DNA of 64,000 nt from Nocardia asteroides (GCA_019930625.1 CP082844.1:2852001-2916000), one strand, 5' to 3'. Shown: positions 1-7,463, numbered from the stretch's first letter. Program-made: numbers and translations. The notes: generated by a model from the letters alone, not told the origin.

Positions 1-693
1 GGTTCGCTCGCGGCGTTCCTGGAGCGGGTCTCGCTTGTGGCCGACACCGACCAGATCCCGGACGAAGGCTCCGGAGTGGTCACGATGATGACGCTGCACA
101 CCGCCAAGGGGCTGGAGTTCCCGGTGGTGTTCGTGACCGGGTGGGAGGACGGGCAGTTCCCGCACATGCGGGCGCTCGGCGATCCGACCGAGCTGGCCGA
201 GGAACGCCGCCTGGCCTACGTCGGCATCACCAGGGCCCGGCAGCGGCTGTACCTGACGCGTGCCGTGGTGCGTTCGGGCTGGGGGCAGCCGGTCTCGAAC
301 CCGGAATCGCGATTCCTGCAGGAGATCCCCGGTCATCTCATCGACTGGCGGCGGCTCGAGCCGGCCGGATCACCCGGGACGAGGGGCATCCGGCGGCGTG
401 GCGGGGACGACGACGGCTTGGAGCGGGACTGGACGCGCGGCGACGGCTGGTCGGAGCCGCGCCCCGGCTTGCGCGATCGCGGACCGCGCAGGCCCGCTCC
501 GGGCGGAGCGACACGCAACAACACGAACTTGGTGCTCGCCGTGGGCGATCGGGTCAGCGACGACAAGTACGGTCTCGGCCGGGTGATCGCCGCCGAGGGC
601 TTCGGGCCGCTGGCCACGGTGACCATAGATTTCGGCACCGCGGGCAAGATCCGGTTGATCCCGCAGTACAGCCGGACGTTGGTCAAGCTCTGA
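1..693 (+). CDS. uvrD1: ATP-dependent DNA helicase UvrD1/PcrA, C-terminal part (5' end outside window)
   Basis: The last 230 codons of a superfamily 1A 3'-5' DNA helicase used in nucleotide excision repair and replication-fork processing. The frame is open from the first base. Visible are the motif V region with HTAKGLE (about nt 97-117), motif VI with [14 protein letters not shown] (about nt 190-240), a variable Arg/Gly-rich linker, and a C-terminal Tudor-like module starting [13 protein letters not shown] (about nt 541) and ending at the stop. That module is typical of PcrA/UvrD1, which binds RNA polymerase through it. In M. tuberculosis uvrD1 also stands a short distance from the M23 peptidase gene and sucCD; here about 5 kb of other genes separates them. 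Confidence 0.95.
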   Translation, partial: GSLAAFLERVSLVADTDQIPDEGSGVVTMMTLHTAKGLEFPVVFVTGWEDGQFPHMRALGDPTELAEERRLAYVGITRARQRLYLTRAVVRSGWGQPVSNPESRFLQEIPGHLIDWRRLEPAGSPGTRGIRRRGGDDDGLERDWTRGDGWSEPRPGLRDRGPRRPAPGGATRNNTNLVLAVGDRVSDDKYGLGRVIAAEGFGPLATVTIDFGTAGKIRLIPQYSRTLVKL

Positions 694-750
694 GCGGCGC
701 GGGCCTTTCGGCCCTGCCCGCCCTCGCGTCGCACCGGTAGGGTCCGCGGC

Positions 751-1176
751 GTGGATACGATCGCCCAGCACATCCTCTGGTTTCTGCCCATGCTCTGGCT
801 CGGCATGGTGCTGGCCATCTCGTTCCTCGAGGCGCCTCTGAAGTTCCGCGCCCCCGGGGTGACGCTGCCGCTCGGTCTCGGCATCGGCCGCTTGGTGTTC
901 CGGGCACTGAACGTCGCCGAGGTCGCGCTCGCCGCGCTGCTGGTGGTCGCCGCACTGATCATCGGGCCCGGCCGGGCGACCTGGTGGTGGCTGGGCGCGG
1001 CCGTGATCTTGCTGGCGGTCCAGATCCTGGCGGTGCGCCCGCCGCTGTCCCGCCGCGCCGATCGGGTGCTGGCGGGGGAGGAGCTACCGCGCTCGCACGC
1101 TCATTTCTGGTACATCGGCCTGGAGGTCGTCAAGGTCGTCGCGCTGTTCGGTCTCGCGATCGCGGCGACGCCATAG
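751..1176 (+). CDS. small integral membrane protein, unknown function
   Basis: A 141-residue protein starting at GTG 57 bases after the helicase stop. It has about four hydrophobic segments: residues 8-25, 45-70, 76-94 and 122-139. The first holds a PMLWLGM sequence and is followed by an EAPLKFRAPG stretch. There is no signal peptide with a cleavage site and no recognisable catalytic motif, so it is probably a plasma-membrane protein. Its same-strand position close to uvrD1 would allow read-through transcription, but nothing shows a shared function. The codon use matches the chromosome. I do not recognise a named family with certainty. Confidence 0.75.
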   Translation: MDTIAQHILWFLPMLWLGMVLAISFLEAPLKFRAPGVTLPLGLGIGRLVFRALNVAEVALAALLVVAALIIGPGRATWWWLGAAVILLAVQILAVRPPLSRRADRVLAGEELPRSHAHFWYIGLEVVKVVALFGLAIAATP

Positions 1177-1187
1177 GCTCGGTCGTC

Positions 1188-1748
1188 TCACCGATCCGGC
1201 CGCAGTTCGGGCGGGTCGGTGATCTCGATTCCCGCCGCATGTCGTAGCTGCGCGAGGAACATCGCCTGATCGTCGCCCGCCACGAGGTAGTGCGACACCG
1301 CCAGCCGCACGATCGTGGCCGCGACCAGCTCCGCATCGTCGCCCTCGACCATCGGCGCGATGAGCCCGCGCATGATCGGTATCACCCTGGTGATCTGCGA
1401 CAGCACGTGATCGGGCTCCACGGCGACCAGGGGGCTCAGCGAGTACGAATCCTGGAAGTCGACGATGAAGTGCAGGACGGCGTCCAGCCGGTCGTGGCCG
1501 GTCAGTCCCTCGGTCGCGGCGCGCAGCCCCTCCTCGATGTTTCGCTGCTCGTAGCTGCCGAACGCGGCGAGCAGTTCCTCCTTCGACGAGAACAGGCGAT
1601 ACAGCTTCGGCCGCGACACCTTGGCCTCGGCGGCGACATCCGACAGGCTCAGCTTGCTGTGCCCTCTTCGGCCGAGCACCTCGAAGGTGGCCCGCAGGAT
1701 CCGTGTCCGGGTCGTCGTGTCCGAGCTCGTGCCACCGTCCGAATCCAA
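1188..1748 (-). CDS. TetR/AcrR family transcriptional regulator
   Basis: A TetR-type repressor of about 186 residues. The N-terminal helix-turn-helix reads RILRATFEVLGRRGHSKLSL, then DVAAEAKVSRPKLYRLFSSK, with the usual KLYRLF recognition helix. The ligand domain is unassigned. I place the start at TTG 1748 because AGGAG lies 7 bases upstream; an ATG-initiated frame reaching 1844 would add a low-complexity Arg/Ser N-terminus. The chosen start sits exactly where a cytochrome P450 relic begins on the other strand, so the ribosome-binding site of this gene lies inside the antisense of that relic. This suggests a deletion or rearrangement brought the two together. Target genes are unknown; the 3' end converges on the small membrane protein gene. 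Confidence 0.8.
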   Translation of the reverse strand: MDSDGGTSSDTTTRTRILRATFEVLGRRGHSKLSLSDVAAEAKVSRPKLYRLFSSKEELLAAFGSYEQRNIEEGLRAATEGLTGHDRLDAVLHFIVDFQDSYSLSPLVAVEPDHVLSQITRVIPIMRGLIAPMVEGDDAELVAATIVRLAVSHYLVAGDDQAMFLAQLRHAAGIEITDPPELRPDR

Positions 1749-2031
1749 CCCCGTGCTCCTGCTGCTCGCCTCCGCGAACCGCGACGAGCGGGCGTTCGAC
1801 GACGCGGACCGCTTCGACATCGACCGACCACATCCCGGCCACAACCTCGGCTACGGCATCCACAGCTGTCTCGGTGCGGCCCTCGCACGCCTGGAAGGCC
1901 GGATAGCGCTGGACGCGCTGCTCGACTTCATGCCCGAATACGAGTTGGATCGAGCGGGTTTGCGAAGAGCGGCGCAGACCAGCGTCGCGGGCTGGACCAA
2001 CGTGCCGGTCAGATTGAGGCACTATAGGGTC
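1747..2031 (+). pseudogene. cytochrome P450 C-terminal relic
   Basis: About 95 codons encode the end of an actinobacterial P450. They include ANRDERAFDDADRFDIDRP (region after the ExxR helix), the haem-ligand loop GHNLGYGIHSCLGAALAR with the conserved Cys, and the C-terminal VAGWTNVPVRL. The N-terminal three quarters (I-helix, ExxR) are missing, and upstream in this frame lies only the antisense of the TetR gene. There is no start codon or ribosome-binding site for it. The frame stays open to 2172, beyond the normal end of such proteins. It is a remnant of a 5' truncated gene, not a functional enzyme. Confidence 0.8.
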
Positions 2032-2150
2032 GCGCTTACGCGTGGCCGGAGCACGGTCGGTAGTCATCAGGCAACAGGTGTGTCAATCGGCTGTGCCCGG
2101 TATGCCGGTTGGTTACTCCGGTGCCGCTTCGAGCTGTCCCAGCCCGTGGT

Positions 2151-2546
2151 TCAGTTTTTTTCGGGTGCGTAGAGTTCGGGCAAGAACAGCGCTTTGGCGC
2201 CGGCGCGGGTGTAGAGCTTCCGTTGGAGGGAGCGCAGGATCGTGATTGCTTCGGCGTCGCGCATCGGGCTGACCAGCTGGAATTCCACACCCGCGCCGAA
2301 CAGATCACTGCCGAAAGCCAGTTCGCTCAGGAACAGCACCCTCGCGGTCTCCACCTCGGTCAACCTCGCGCCATCGCGGACAGCCCGCCGGAGCCTGGCG
2401 GCTTCTTCATCGAACTGGTCACGGTCGGTAAACCCCAGCGCACGCACCGGAATCGGTGCGCTTGTAGCCACTCCAACCCAGCTCGCCAGGGCGGAGTCCA
2501 CGAAATCATGTTCCCTGTGTGTCAGCTTCGACATATCAAATTCCAA
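2151..2546 (-). CDS. putative immunity protein of the T7SS-type toxin module
   Basis: A protein of about 131 residues with no signal peptide or membrane segment, acidic and Leu/Ala-rich, hence probably cytoplasmic. I chose TTG 2546 (L-E-F-D-M-S-K) because GGAGA sits 7 bases upstream; the next start is ATG 2534. The open frame extends to ATG 2711, but that version would overlap 143 bases of the upstream toxin gene with Pro/Ser-rich residues and looks spurious. It starts 25 bases after the toxin stop in the same direction, the position expected for a cognate immunity gene. I recognise no family. The immunity role is inferred from position only; it could instead be a chaperone or an unrelated orphan. 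Confidence 0.6.
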   Translation of the reverse strand: MEFDMSKLTHREHDFVDSALASWVGVATSAPIPVRALGFTDRDQFDEEAARLRRAVRDGARLTEVETARVLFLSELAFGSDLFGAGVEFQLVSPMRDAEAITILRSLQRKLYTRAGAKALFLPELYAPEKN

Positions 2547-2568
2547 CGAAAGTTCTCCATATCTCGTA

Positions 2569-3495
2569 TCAACGATTACCGCCCGGTTTTCCGGGAGGCG
2601 TCCCTCCGGTGCCGCCGGGAACCCTGGAAGGGTCGAGTGATGGATCCGTGGTCCGGTTGGTGAGGCGGATGAACTCGTCCAATGGCTCCTTCGGCCGATA
2701 GACGGTGCCATGATCGTCAGTACTGGGGTCGATGATGACGATGAACCCGTCGTAGCTCATCATGACCGGGTCGCCTTTGTAGTCTTTGCCCAAACGCTCC
2801 ATTTGTGGACCTTGCATGATCTGATAGACCTTTTCCGCGAGGTCGTCCTGCGTCATCCCCTTGAAGTCCTCGCGGTGCTTGGTCCAGGAGTGACCGTAAG
2901 CGATTTCCTGAGCCATCCTCATGGCGGGATCGTTGCTCCACCCGCCCGGAGGCTGCGGCAGACCGTCATTGGCTGCCTGGAACAGAATCTCTGTCGACTC
3001 GAATAGTTGAAGTTTCTCGTTGGCCTCGGCGATCTTCGCGCCCCACTGCGCATCGGCCGTCGTCAGAGTCGACACCAAGCCGTTCAGCCGTGAGAGCTGC
3101 GTCCCCGCTTCCGAACTCCAGTCATCGACGCCGGTGATGCTCCAATCGTCGGCGACGGTGACCGGTGAGATGACGTAGTGCTGGAAGATGGTCTTGATCT
3201 CCGCCAGCGGGTATTCCATATCGCGGGCAGCGCCCCCGCATGCCGTACCGAGGTCGTAGAACGCGGTGGCGATGGTGCGCATCTGGGCTTGCTCGCGGTC
3301 GGTCTTGTCCTCGGCCATGCCGCGGGCTTGCCCCTGCCACGCGAGGTCGTGGATCACGGTACGCATCGAGTTCGATGTCTTCAGGACCACGTCCGCGATG
3401 TGGTTGGACCTGTCTGCGATGCCGACCAGCGCCGAGACGTCCCAGCTCAACACCTCCTCCGGTGTGGGTGCCACTCTAGTTTCCATCGTCGACAC
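2569..3495 (-). CDS. WXG-type secreted protein with probable C-terminal toxin domain
   Basis: A 308-residue protein. Residues 1-175 are predicted helical and resemble WXG100/PPE-like type VII secretion targets: a helix, a WQG turn at residues 53-55 and a second long helix. Residues 195-268 carry GHSWTKHREDF (H202, K206, H207), a helical stretch ending in a QGP sequence, and DPSTDDHGTVYRP. This H..KH..[DE]F then DP...T.[YF]RP spacing resembles RNase toxins of the barnase/EndoU-like (BECR) class; that match is from memory and tentative. A Pro/Gly tail ends the protein. It overlaps the EspC-like gene by 20 bases and is followed by a putative immunity gene. No full ESX secretion machinery lies in this window. 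Confidence 0.65.
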   Translation of the reverse strand: MSTMETRVAPTPEEVLSWDVSALVGIADRSNHIADVVLKTSNSMRTVIHDLAWQGQARGMAEDKTDREQAQMRTIATAFYDLGTACGGAARDMEYPLAEIKTIFQHYVISPVTVADDWSITGVDDWSSEAGTQLSRLNGLVSTLTTADAQWGAKIAEANEKLQLFESTEILFQAANDGLPQPPGGWSNDPAMRMAQEIAYGHSWTKHREDFKGMTQDDLAEKVYQIMQGPQMERLGKDYKGDPVMMSYDGFIVIIDPSTDDHGTVYRPKEPLDEFIRLTNRTTDPSLDPSRVPGGTGGTPPGKPGGNR

Positions 3496-3805
3496 CGGTC
3501 GGGATCAGATCGGTCACCGCCGCCAGTTGGGCGGCGGCCGCCAAATCGTCGTCGCGGTAGGTATTGGCCGCATGCTCGAGCAGTTCTGAGAACCGCGTGA
3601 ATCGAGCCTGCAACGCTTCTCGTGCTCGGTCCGCCAACGTGGTTGTCTGCCCAAGACTGTGCCCGACCGCAGATCCGTTCAACTTCCCGTCGACCTGATC
3701 GGCGCCCAAGGGCGCAGTTACATCTATCTCTGTCGGCAAGGCTGCCAATGCTTGCGCCGCCGTCCGCAGGCTCTCCGGGTTGACATCGAACACAAGACCC
3801 CCCAC
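3476..3805 (-). CDS. EspC-like/WXG100-type small type VII secretion partner
   Basis: A 109-residue helical protein beginning VFDVNPESLRTAAQALAALP, a pattern typical of the EspC/DUF2580 family whose members are secreted by, or help secretion through, ESX systems. No signal peptide or membrane segment is present. The annotated start is GTG 3805; an in-frame GTG 12 bases further in (at VFDV) is an alternative and would match the usual N-terminus more closely. Its last 20 bases overlap the start of the WXG-toxin gene, so the two are almost certainly translated together. I infer that it pairs with the toxin's N-terminal helices as a secretion partner. Confidence 0.65.
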   Translation of the reverse strand: MGGLVFDVNPESLRTAAQALAALPTEIDVTAPLGADQVDGKLNGSAVGHSLGQTTTLADRAREALQARFTRFSELLEHAANTYRDDDLAAAAQLAAVTDLIPTGVDDGN

Positions 3806-4095
3806 TCCAACTCGACTCTCGTCCGGCTCGACCCAGCCTAGTTCACGGTCGGCTCACTTGCTGCGAACCTCTCACCCGACGCCCCTCTTCTCGACTAGAG
3901 CGAATCCCTTGCGAGCCTGCGACTTCCGCTTCAATCGCCAAGTATTCGAACACCGAAGATCGTTCACGCAGGCATGGGCCGAGTATCGGTCGGGCCATGT
4001 CTTGGCGCGGATGCTGAGTCAGGTGGCTGAATCCCACCGCCGCTCGGCACCGGACCGGTCGGAGCGGGGTCGTAGCTGAGACACGTTCAGCGCGG
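3806..4095. other. intergenic region between the toxin module and the small-ORF pair
   Basis: I see no convincing gene. It must hold the promoter of the leftward toxin operon, but I could not pick a clear -10/-35 pair. Open frames here (for example on the minus strand 3843-4037) lack ribosome-binding sites and family signatures. Confidence 0.5.
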
Positions 4096-4227
4096 CTACC
4101 GTGAGGTGTCCGGCTTCATGCGTCCGGCGTCGATGAGGGTCTGCCGGGCCGCTGCCTTACGCGGGCATTGATCGGCGCGGCATGCCCTGTGCTGCTGCAT
4201 GATCCGGTGCGCTTCGGAAACGCTCAA
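4096..4227 (-). CDS. 43-residue Cys-containing small protein
   Basis: A short frame starting at TTG 4227 that overlaps the stop of the preceding 58-codon gene as TTGA (translational coupling). The protein begins with SVSEAHRIMQQHRACRADQC, continues PRKAAARQTLIDAGRM and ends KPDTSR. It has two cysteines five residues apart, flanked by basic residues, which suggests a small metal-binding or nucleic-acid-binding protein. Similar small proteins (HR..C....C.RKAAA...L..AGR) seem familiar from Nocardia and Rhodococcus, usually near XRE regulators, but I cannot name a family. It is transcribed divergently from the XRE gene at 4615. Confidence 0.6.
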   Translation of the reverse strand: MSVSEAHRIMQQHRACRADQCPRKAAARQTLIDAGRMKPDTSR

Positions 4228-4400
4228 CGGATGGTCGGGAGCTTCGTGCGGCCAGCCGGTAGGCCACAGGCGGGGTCGGGCCGCTCGGCGCGGGTGCGTT
4301 CACGTTCGCGTGCGGCGCGCCACTCGGCGGCTACGCGGTCGATGATCGCTTGCGCTGACATGTCGTCCTGTTCGGCGTCGCGCCACCAATCGAACCCCAT
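4224..4400 (-). CDS. 58-residue small hydrophilic protein
   Basis: A short gene starting at ATG 4400 with AGGGG nine bases upstream. The protein starts MGFDWWRDAEQDDMSAQAII, continues with a charged amphipathic helix (DRVAAEWRAARERERTRAER) and ends in a Pro/Gly-rich tail finishing LPTIR. It has no signal peptide or membrane segment. Its stop codon overlaps the TTG start of the next 43-codon gene, so the two form a tiny operon. It diverges from the XRE regulator gene at 4615, about 215 bases away. This arrangement is common around actinobacterial XRE/DUF397-type regulators, where the small proteins are possible partners; function here is unknown. Confidence 0.6.
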   Translation of the reverse strand: MGFDWWRDAEQDDMSAQAIIDRVAAEWRAARERERTRAERPDPACGLPAGRTKLPTIR

Positions 4401-4602
4401 CGCATTTCACCCCTGCTTCGTCGCTTGTCATTCGGGCGCACGCCACCCGGCGGGGTGAGGTCACCGCGAGCCGCTCACGGCTGGCGGCGCGTCCGTTCCG
4501 GACGGGACAGACGCGCCCGCCGGGTGGGTGCCGAGACAAGCGTTGCGCGGGAAACTCACTTCCGGACTGGGGAAACGGCTACAACCCGTCTACGAATCCG
4601 CC

Positions 4603-4608
4603 TACGAT
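4603..4608 (+). promoter_or_regulatory. probable -10 element (TACGAT) of the XRE gene
   Basis: TACGAT lies 6 bases before ATG 4615, which would put the transcription start at or next to the A of the start codon. No ribosome-binding site is seen, so the mRNA is probably leaderless, as is common in actinobacteria. No clear -35 hexamer was found. Confidence 0.4.
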
Positions 4609-4614
4609 CCACGC

Positions 4615-5841
4615 ATGGGGACGGATGGGGGATTGCCGCCTGATATCGGGGAGCGTTTGCGGGCCGCCAGGCAGGCGGCGGGGTTTTCGCTGGCGGAGTT
4701 GGCGGCGCGGATTCCGTTCTCGCGCAGTTATCTGGGTCATGTGGAGACTGGGACACGCGTCGCGTCTGCCGATGTGGTCGCGGCCTATATGCGCGCATGC
4801 GGTGAGATGACGTGTGATCCTGTCACACTGGTCGGTGTGTTGGGCAGAGCGGATGTCGACCGGCGGTCGTTCCTGCGGACGTCCGTCTACAGCGCGGCGC
4901 TTTCGGCTACCGCGCTGGCGACACCGTCGGATGTGGCCCGGTTGGTCCGAGTCCACGACACCGCGCGCGTCGGCATGTCGGAAGTCCGTGCTGTACAGGC
5001 AATTACCGATGCTTTTCTGCGTCTGGACGAGGTCAAGGGCGGTGGTATCGGCCGGACTGCTGTCGCGGAGTTTCTGAGTACGGATGTCGCGTCGTTGCTG
5101 CGGTCGCGGTTCGCTGATTCGAAGGTTCGTTCCGCTGCGTTCAGCGCTGCCGCCGAGTTGGCCTATCTGGCGGGTTTCAAAGCGCACGATGCGGGGGCGG
5201 ACGGTATCGCGCAGCGGTATTACCTGTCGGCGTTGCGGCTCGCGGAGGAATCCGGAGTTCCGGGACAGGATGGTTTCTGTTTCCGCATTCTCGGGTTGCA
5301 CGCCACCGATGTCCGGCAGCTGCAGCACGCCGCCGAGCTCGCCGAACGCGGAGTGGCGGCGGCGCGCGACACGGTATGTCCGGACACCATGTCCTTGTTC
5401 CTGGTCGGTCTGGCGCGCTGCTATGCCGAAACGGGGCAGCATCGAGCGGCGCGGAGCACCCTCCGGAAGGCGGAACCATGGATAGACACGGAAGTCACCA
5501 CAGAGCTACCTCGCTGGGCGGCGCTCTGGTGCCCGAACAAAGCGAGCGTAGCCAGGCAGACATCGAAAGCGTTCGCCGCCCTGGGTGACCACGCTGAGGC
5601 CGAGCGGTACCTGTACCTGTCGCATTCGATGTGGAACCCCGAGACCCACACCAGGATTCATGCGCTTTCCGCTGCGGAAACAGGGTTGATCCGATGGCGT
5701 CTCGGACGGCACGAGGACGCGGCGAAGCTGTGGCGGTACGCGCTGCCCATTCTGTCCGACGTGTCCTCTGAACGCGCATCAAAAGTATTGCGTAAGGTGC
5801 GGAAGGCTGCGCCGGAATTGTTCGCAGGCACGGCAATGTAG
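4615..5841 (+). CDS. XRE family regulator with TPR-like C-terminal domain
   Basis: A 408-residue protein. Residues 7-65 form an XRE helix-turn-helix (GERLRAARQAAGFSLAELAA, then RIPFSRSYLGHVETGTRVAS). A short linker contains RRSFLRTS followed by a small/hydrophobic stretch. The remaining 280 residues are alpha-helical with repeats of TPR character (for example FCFRILGLHATDVRQLQHAA, and LVGLARCYAETGQHRAARST). This architecture is common in actinobacterial regulators next to small partner genes. I start at ATG 4615 rather than the in-frame ATG 4528, because the latter adds a basic tail with no ribosome-binding site and 4615 has a -10 element at leaderless distance. It probably controls the divergent small-ORF pair. 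Confidence 0.85.
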   Translation: MGTDGGLPPDIGERLRAARQAAGFSLAELAARIPFSRSYLGHVETGTRVASADVVAAYMRACGEMTCDPVTLVGVLGRADVDRRSFLRTSVYSAALSATALATPSDVARLVRVHDTARVGMSEVRAVQAITDAFLRLDEVKGGGIGRTAVAEFLSTDVASLLRSRFADSKVRSAAFSAAAELAYLAGFKAHDAGADGIAQRYYLSALRLAEESGVPGQDGFCFRILGLHATDVRQLQHAAELAERGVAAARDTVCPDTMSLFLVGLARCYAETGQHRAARSTLRKAEPWIDTEVTTELPRWAALWCPNKASVARQTSKAFAALGDHAEAERYLYLSHSMWNPETHTRIHALSAAETGLIRWRLGRHEDAAKLWRYALPILSDVSSERASKVLRKVRKAAPELFAGTAM

Positions 5842-5970
5842 GCAACGTGACAGCCGCCTCCGCATGACAGCGGACGCGAGCCCATTCTTGCTCGGTGCCA
5901 GTCGAGGCGACCCGGTCCGCGAGGTGGCGCGGGTGTGGAAGCGGCCGGACTGGTGACGCGGCCGCGTCGT

Positions 5971-7317
5971 TCAGTCGCGCTGCGGGCCGAGGCTGATGCC
6001 GCGGGTCGCCAGCCAGGGGAGCGGGTCTACCTTGTCGACGCCGTTCAGCCAGACCTCGAAGTGGCAGTGCGGACCGGTGGAGAACCCGCGGTTGCCGATT
6101 GTGGCGATCTGGTCGCCGGCGAGCACGCGCTGGCCCTGCGACACCGTGGCGGTGTCGATGTGGCCGTAGATGGTGACGGTGCCGTCGTCGTGCAGCAGGC
6201 GGACCCACATGCCGAAGCCCGACGCGGGACCGGCTTCGATCACGGTGCCGTCGGCGACGGCGTAGATCGGAGTGCCGATCGGGCCCGCGATGTCGATGCC
6301 GAGGTGCTGCACGCCCCAGCGGGCGCCGAACCCGGAGGTGAAGGTGCCCGCGGCGAAGAACTTGTGGAAGAGCGGGCGAAGCTTCGCGGACTCCTGGGCA
6401 GCGAGGTCTTCGGCGTACTTCTGGCCCTTCTGCAACATGTCGTTGAACTGATCGAGATGGGCAGGCGAGGAGACGTTGAGCACCTGGGGGGAATCCGGCG
6501 CTGCTGTCGGATCGGCCACGTTCATCGACTGCGCGGCGATCTCGTGGATCTGTCCCGCGGCTTCGTAGTCGACGGCCTGCGACGGCTGCTCGGGTGCGGC
6601 GAAGGCGGCCTGCCCGGCCGCGACGACCGCGCCCGCGGCGACGGCGGCGACGGCGGCGCGACCTTTGAGCGCGGCAGGCGGCGCGGGCACGCGGTGCGCG
6701 CCACCGCGCTTGTTCGTGGATCGGCGGGCCGGAATAACGTTCGGTACGGCGGGTGCGCTGCGCTCCTGATCAACGGCCTCGGGCTCGGTGGTCTCGGTCG
6801 CCCAGGATTCCTCGGGCGCCCAGCAGCCGGTGTCGGACACCCACGATTTCTCGTCGGGCGTCCAGGAACTCTCTTCGGCCCACGCCTCGCCGGAGTTTTC
6901 GGTCCACGTGTCGCGGGAGTTCTCGGTCCACGTGTCGCCGGAGTTCTCGGTCCACGCGTCGCCTGCGTTCCATGCGCCGCCATCGGACCAGGTGCCCTGC
7001 TGAGCCCAATTCTGTTGCGCCCACGAGCTGTTCGTGTCCCAGGCGTTGTCGTAGGCGGCGCGGGGGGCGGCGTATGACTCGCTCTGGTAAGCGGGCTGGG
7101 CATAGCTTGGATCGACGGGCGCATCGGCCGCGTAGTCGTATCCACCGCTCGTGGGGTGGAAGTAGTCCGCCCGCGGCGGCGCATCGTATCCGGCGTGGTG
7201 CTGATCGAACGAGGGATCGGCGTGGCTGCCCACCGGGTCGAAGGGCTCGTCGTCGGGGCGGTAACGATGTCCCGACCGGACCCGATCAGTGGAAGCGAAG
7301 GTGGAGCTGTGGTTCAT
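5971..7317 (-). CDS. M23 family peptidoglycan endopeptidase (Rv0950c-like)
   Basis: A 448-residue protein. Residues 1-200 are acidic, Tyr/Trp/Ser-rich and disordered, with three copies of an 8-residue WTENS[G/R][D/E] repeat at 121-147. A basic patch precedes a hydrophobic Ala/Val segment at 218-241 (AAVAAVAAGAVVAAGQAAFA) acting as an internal membrane anchor or signal. The C-terminal 120 residues are an M23/LytM zinc peptidase with HLGID (H338, D342) and HCHFEVW (H417, H419), so the active site is intact. It should act on the cell wall outside the membrane, with the long N-terminus in the cytoplasm. The start at ATG 7317 overlaps the stop of a 37-codon leader frame (ATGA). The M. tuberculosis homologue is also next to sucCD. 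Confidence 0.9.
   Translation of the reverse strand: MNHSSTFASTDRVRSGHRYRPDDEPFDPVGSHADPSFDQHHAGYDAPPRADYFHPTSGGYDYAADAPVDPSYAQPAYQSESYAAPRAAYDNAWDTNSSWAQQNWAQQGTWSDGGAWNAGDAWTENSGDTWTENSRDTWTENSGEAWAEESSWTPDEKSWVSDTGCWAPEESWATETTEPEAVDQERSAPAVPNVIPARRSTNKRGGAHRVPAPPAALKGRAAVAAVAAGAVVAAGQAAFAAPEQPSQAVDYEAAGQIHEIAAQSMNVADPTAAPDSPQVLNVSSPAHLDQFNDMLQKGQKYAEDLAAQESAKLRPLFHKFFAAGTFTSGFGARWGVQHLGIDIAGPIGTPIYAVADGTVIEAGPASGFGMWVRLLHDDGTVTIYGHIDTATVSQGQRVLAGDQIATIGNRGFSTGPHCHFEVWLNGVDKVDPLPWLATRGISLGPQRD
6883..6954 (-). repeat. three tandem 24-bp in-frame repeats in the M23 gene
   Basis: Three imperfect 24-base units encode WTENSGDT, WTENSRDT and WTENSGEA. They sit in the disordered cytoplasmic N-terminal region of the peptidase, so copy-number change would alter its length without breaking the frame. 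Confidence 0.8.
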
Positions 7318-7427
7318 CGGCGGTGCCACATCGTGAAGCTGTTGAAACTCGAAAACTGCCTGATCAGCGGCGTCGATCGGTCGGATGCGGAGCGGCTCTC
7401 CGTCTGCGGAGTGCTGTGCTGCGTCAA
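7314..7427 (-). CDS. possible 37-residue leader peptide coupled to the M23 gene
   Basis: A TTG codon at 7427 stands 10 bases after a perfect AGGAGG (7438-7443, complement). It opens a 37-codon frame starting TQHSTPQTESRSASDRSTPL, Ser/Thr-rich, and ending FTMWHRR. Its stop overlaps the ATG of the M23 peptidase gene as ATGA. The M23 frame has no start codon correctly spaced from this strong ribosome-binding site, so either this leader is translated and coupled to the peptidase, or the peptidase uses a different, weakly marked start. The peptide itself has no recognisable function. Confidence 0.4.
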   Translation of the reverse strand: MTQHSTPQTESRSASDRSTPLIRQFSSFNSFTMWHRR

Positions 7428-7447
7428 AGCTTGCCGTCCTCCTAGTC

Positions 7448-7463
7448 GTGACCGTGTTGTGAC
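7448..7463 (-). promoter_or_regulatory. GTCAC direct repeat upstream of the M23 gene (possible MtrA site)
   Basis: On the coding strand of the M23 gene, GTCAC occurs twice with 11-base periodicity (GTCACAACACGGTCAC), just upstream of the AGGAGG. MtrA of mycobacteria binds GTCACA-like repeats and controls M23 peptidases and Rpf proteins in related genera. The match is short and tentative. Confidence 0.25.

Noticed and set aside
4168..4539. Longer ORFs on both strands around 4.2-4.5 kb
   Set aside because: They lack ribosome-binding sites and composition signals; the two short minus-strand genes at 4096-4400 explain the region better.
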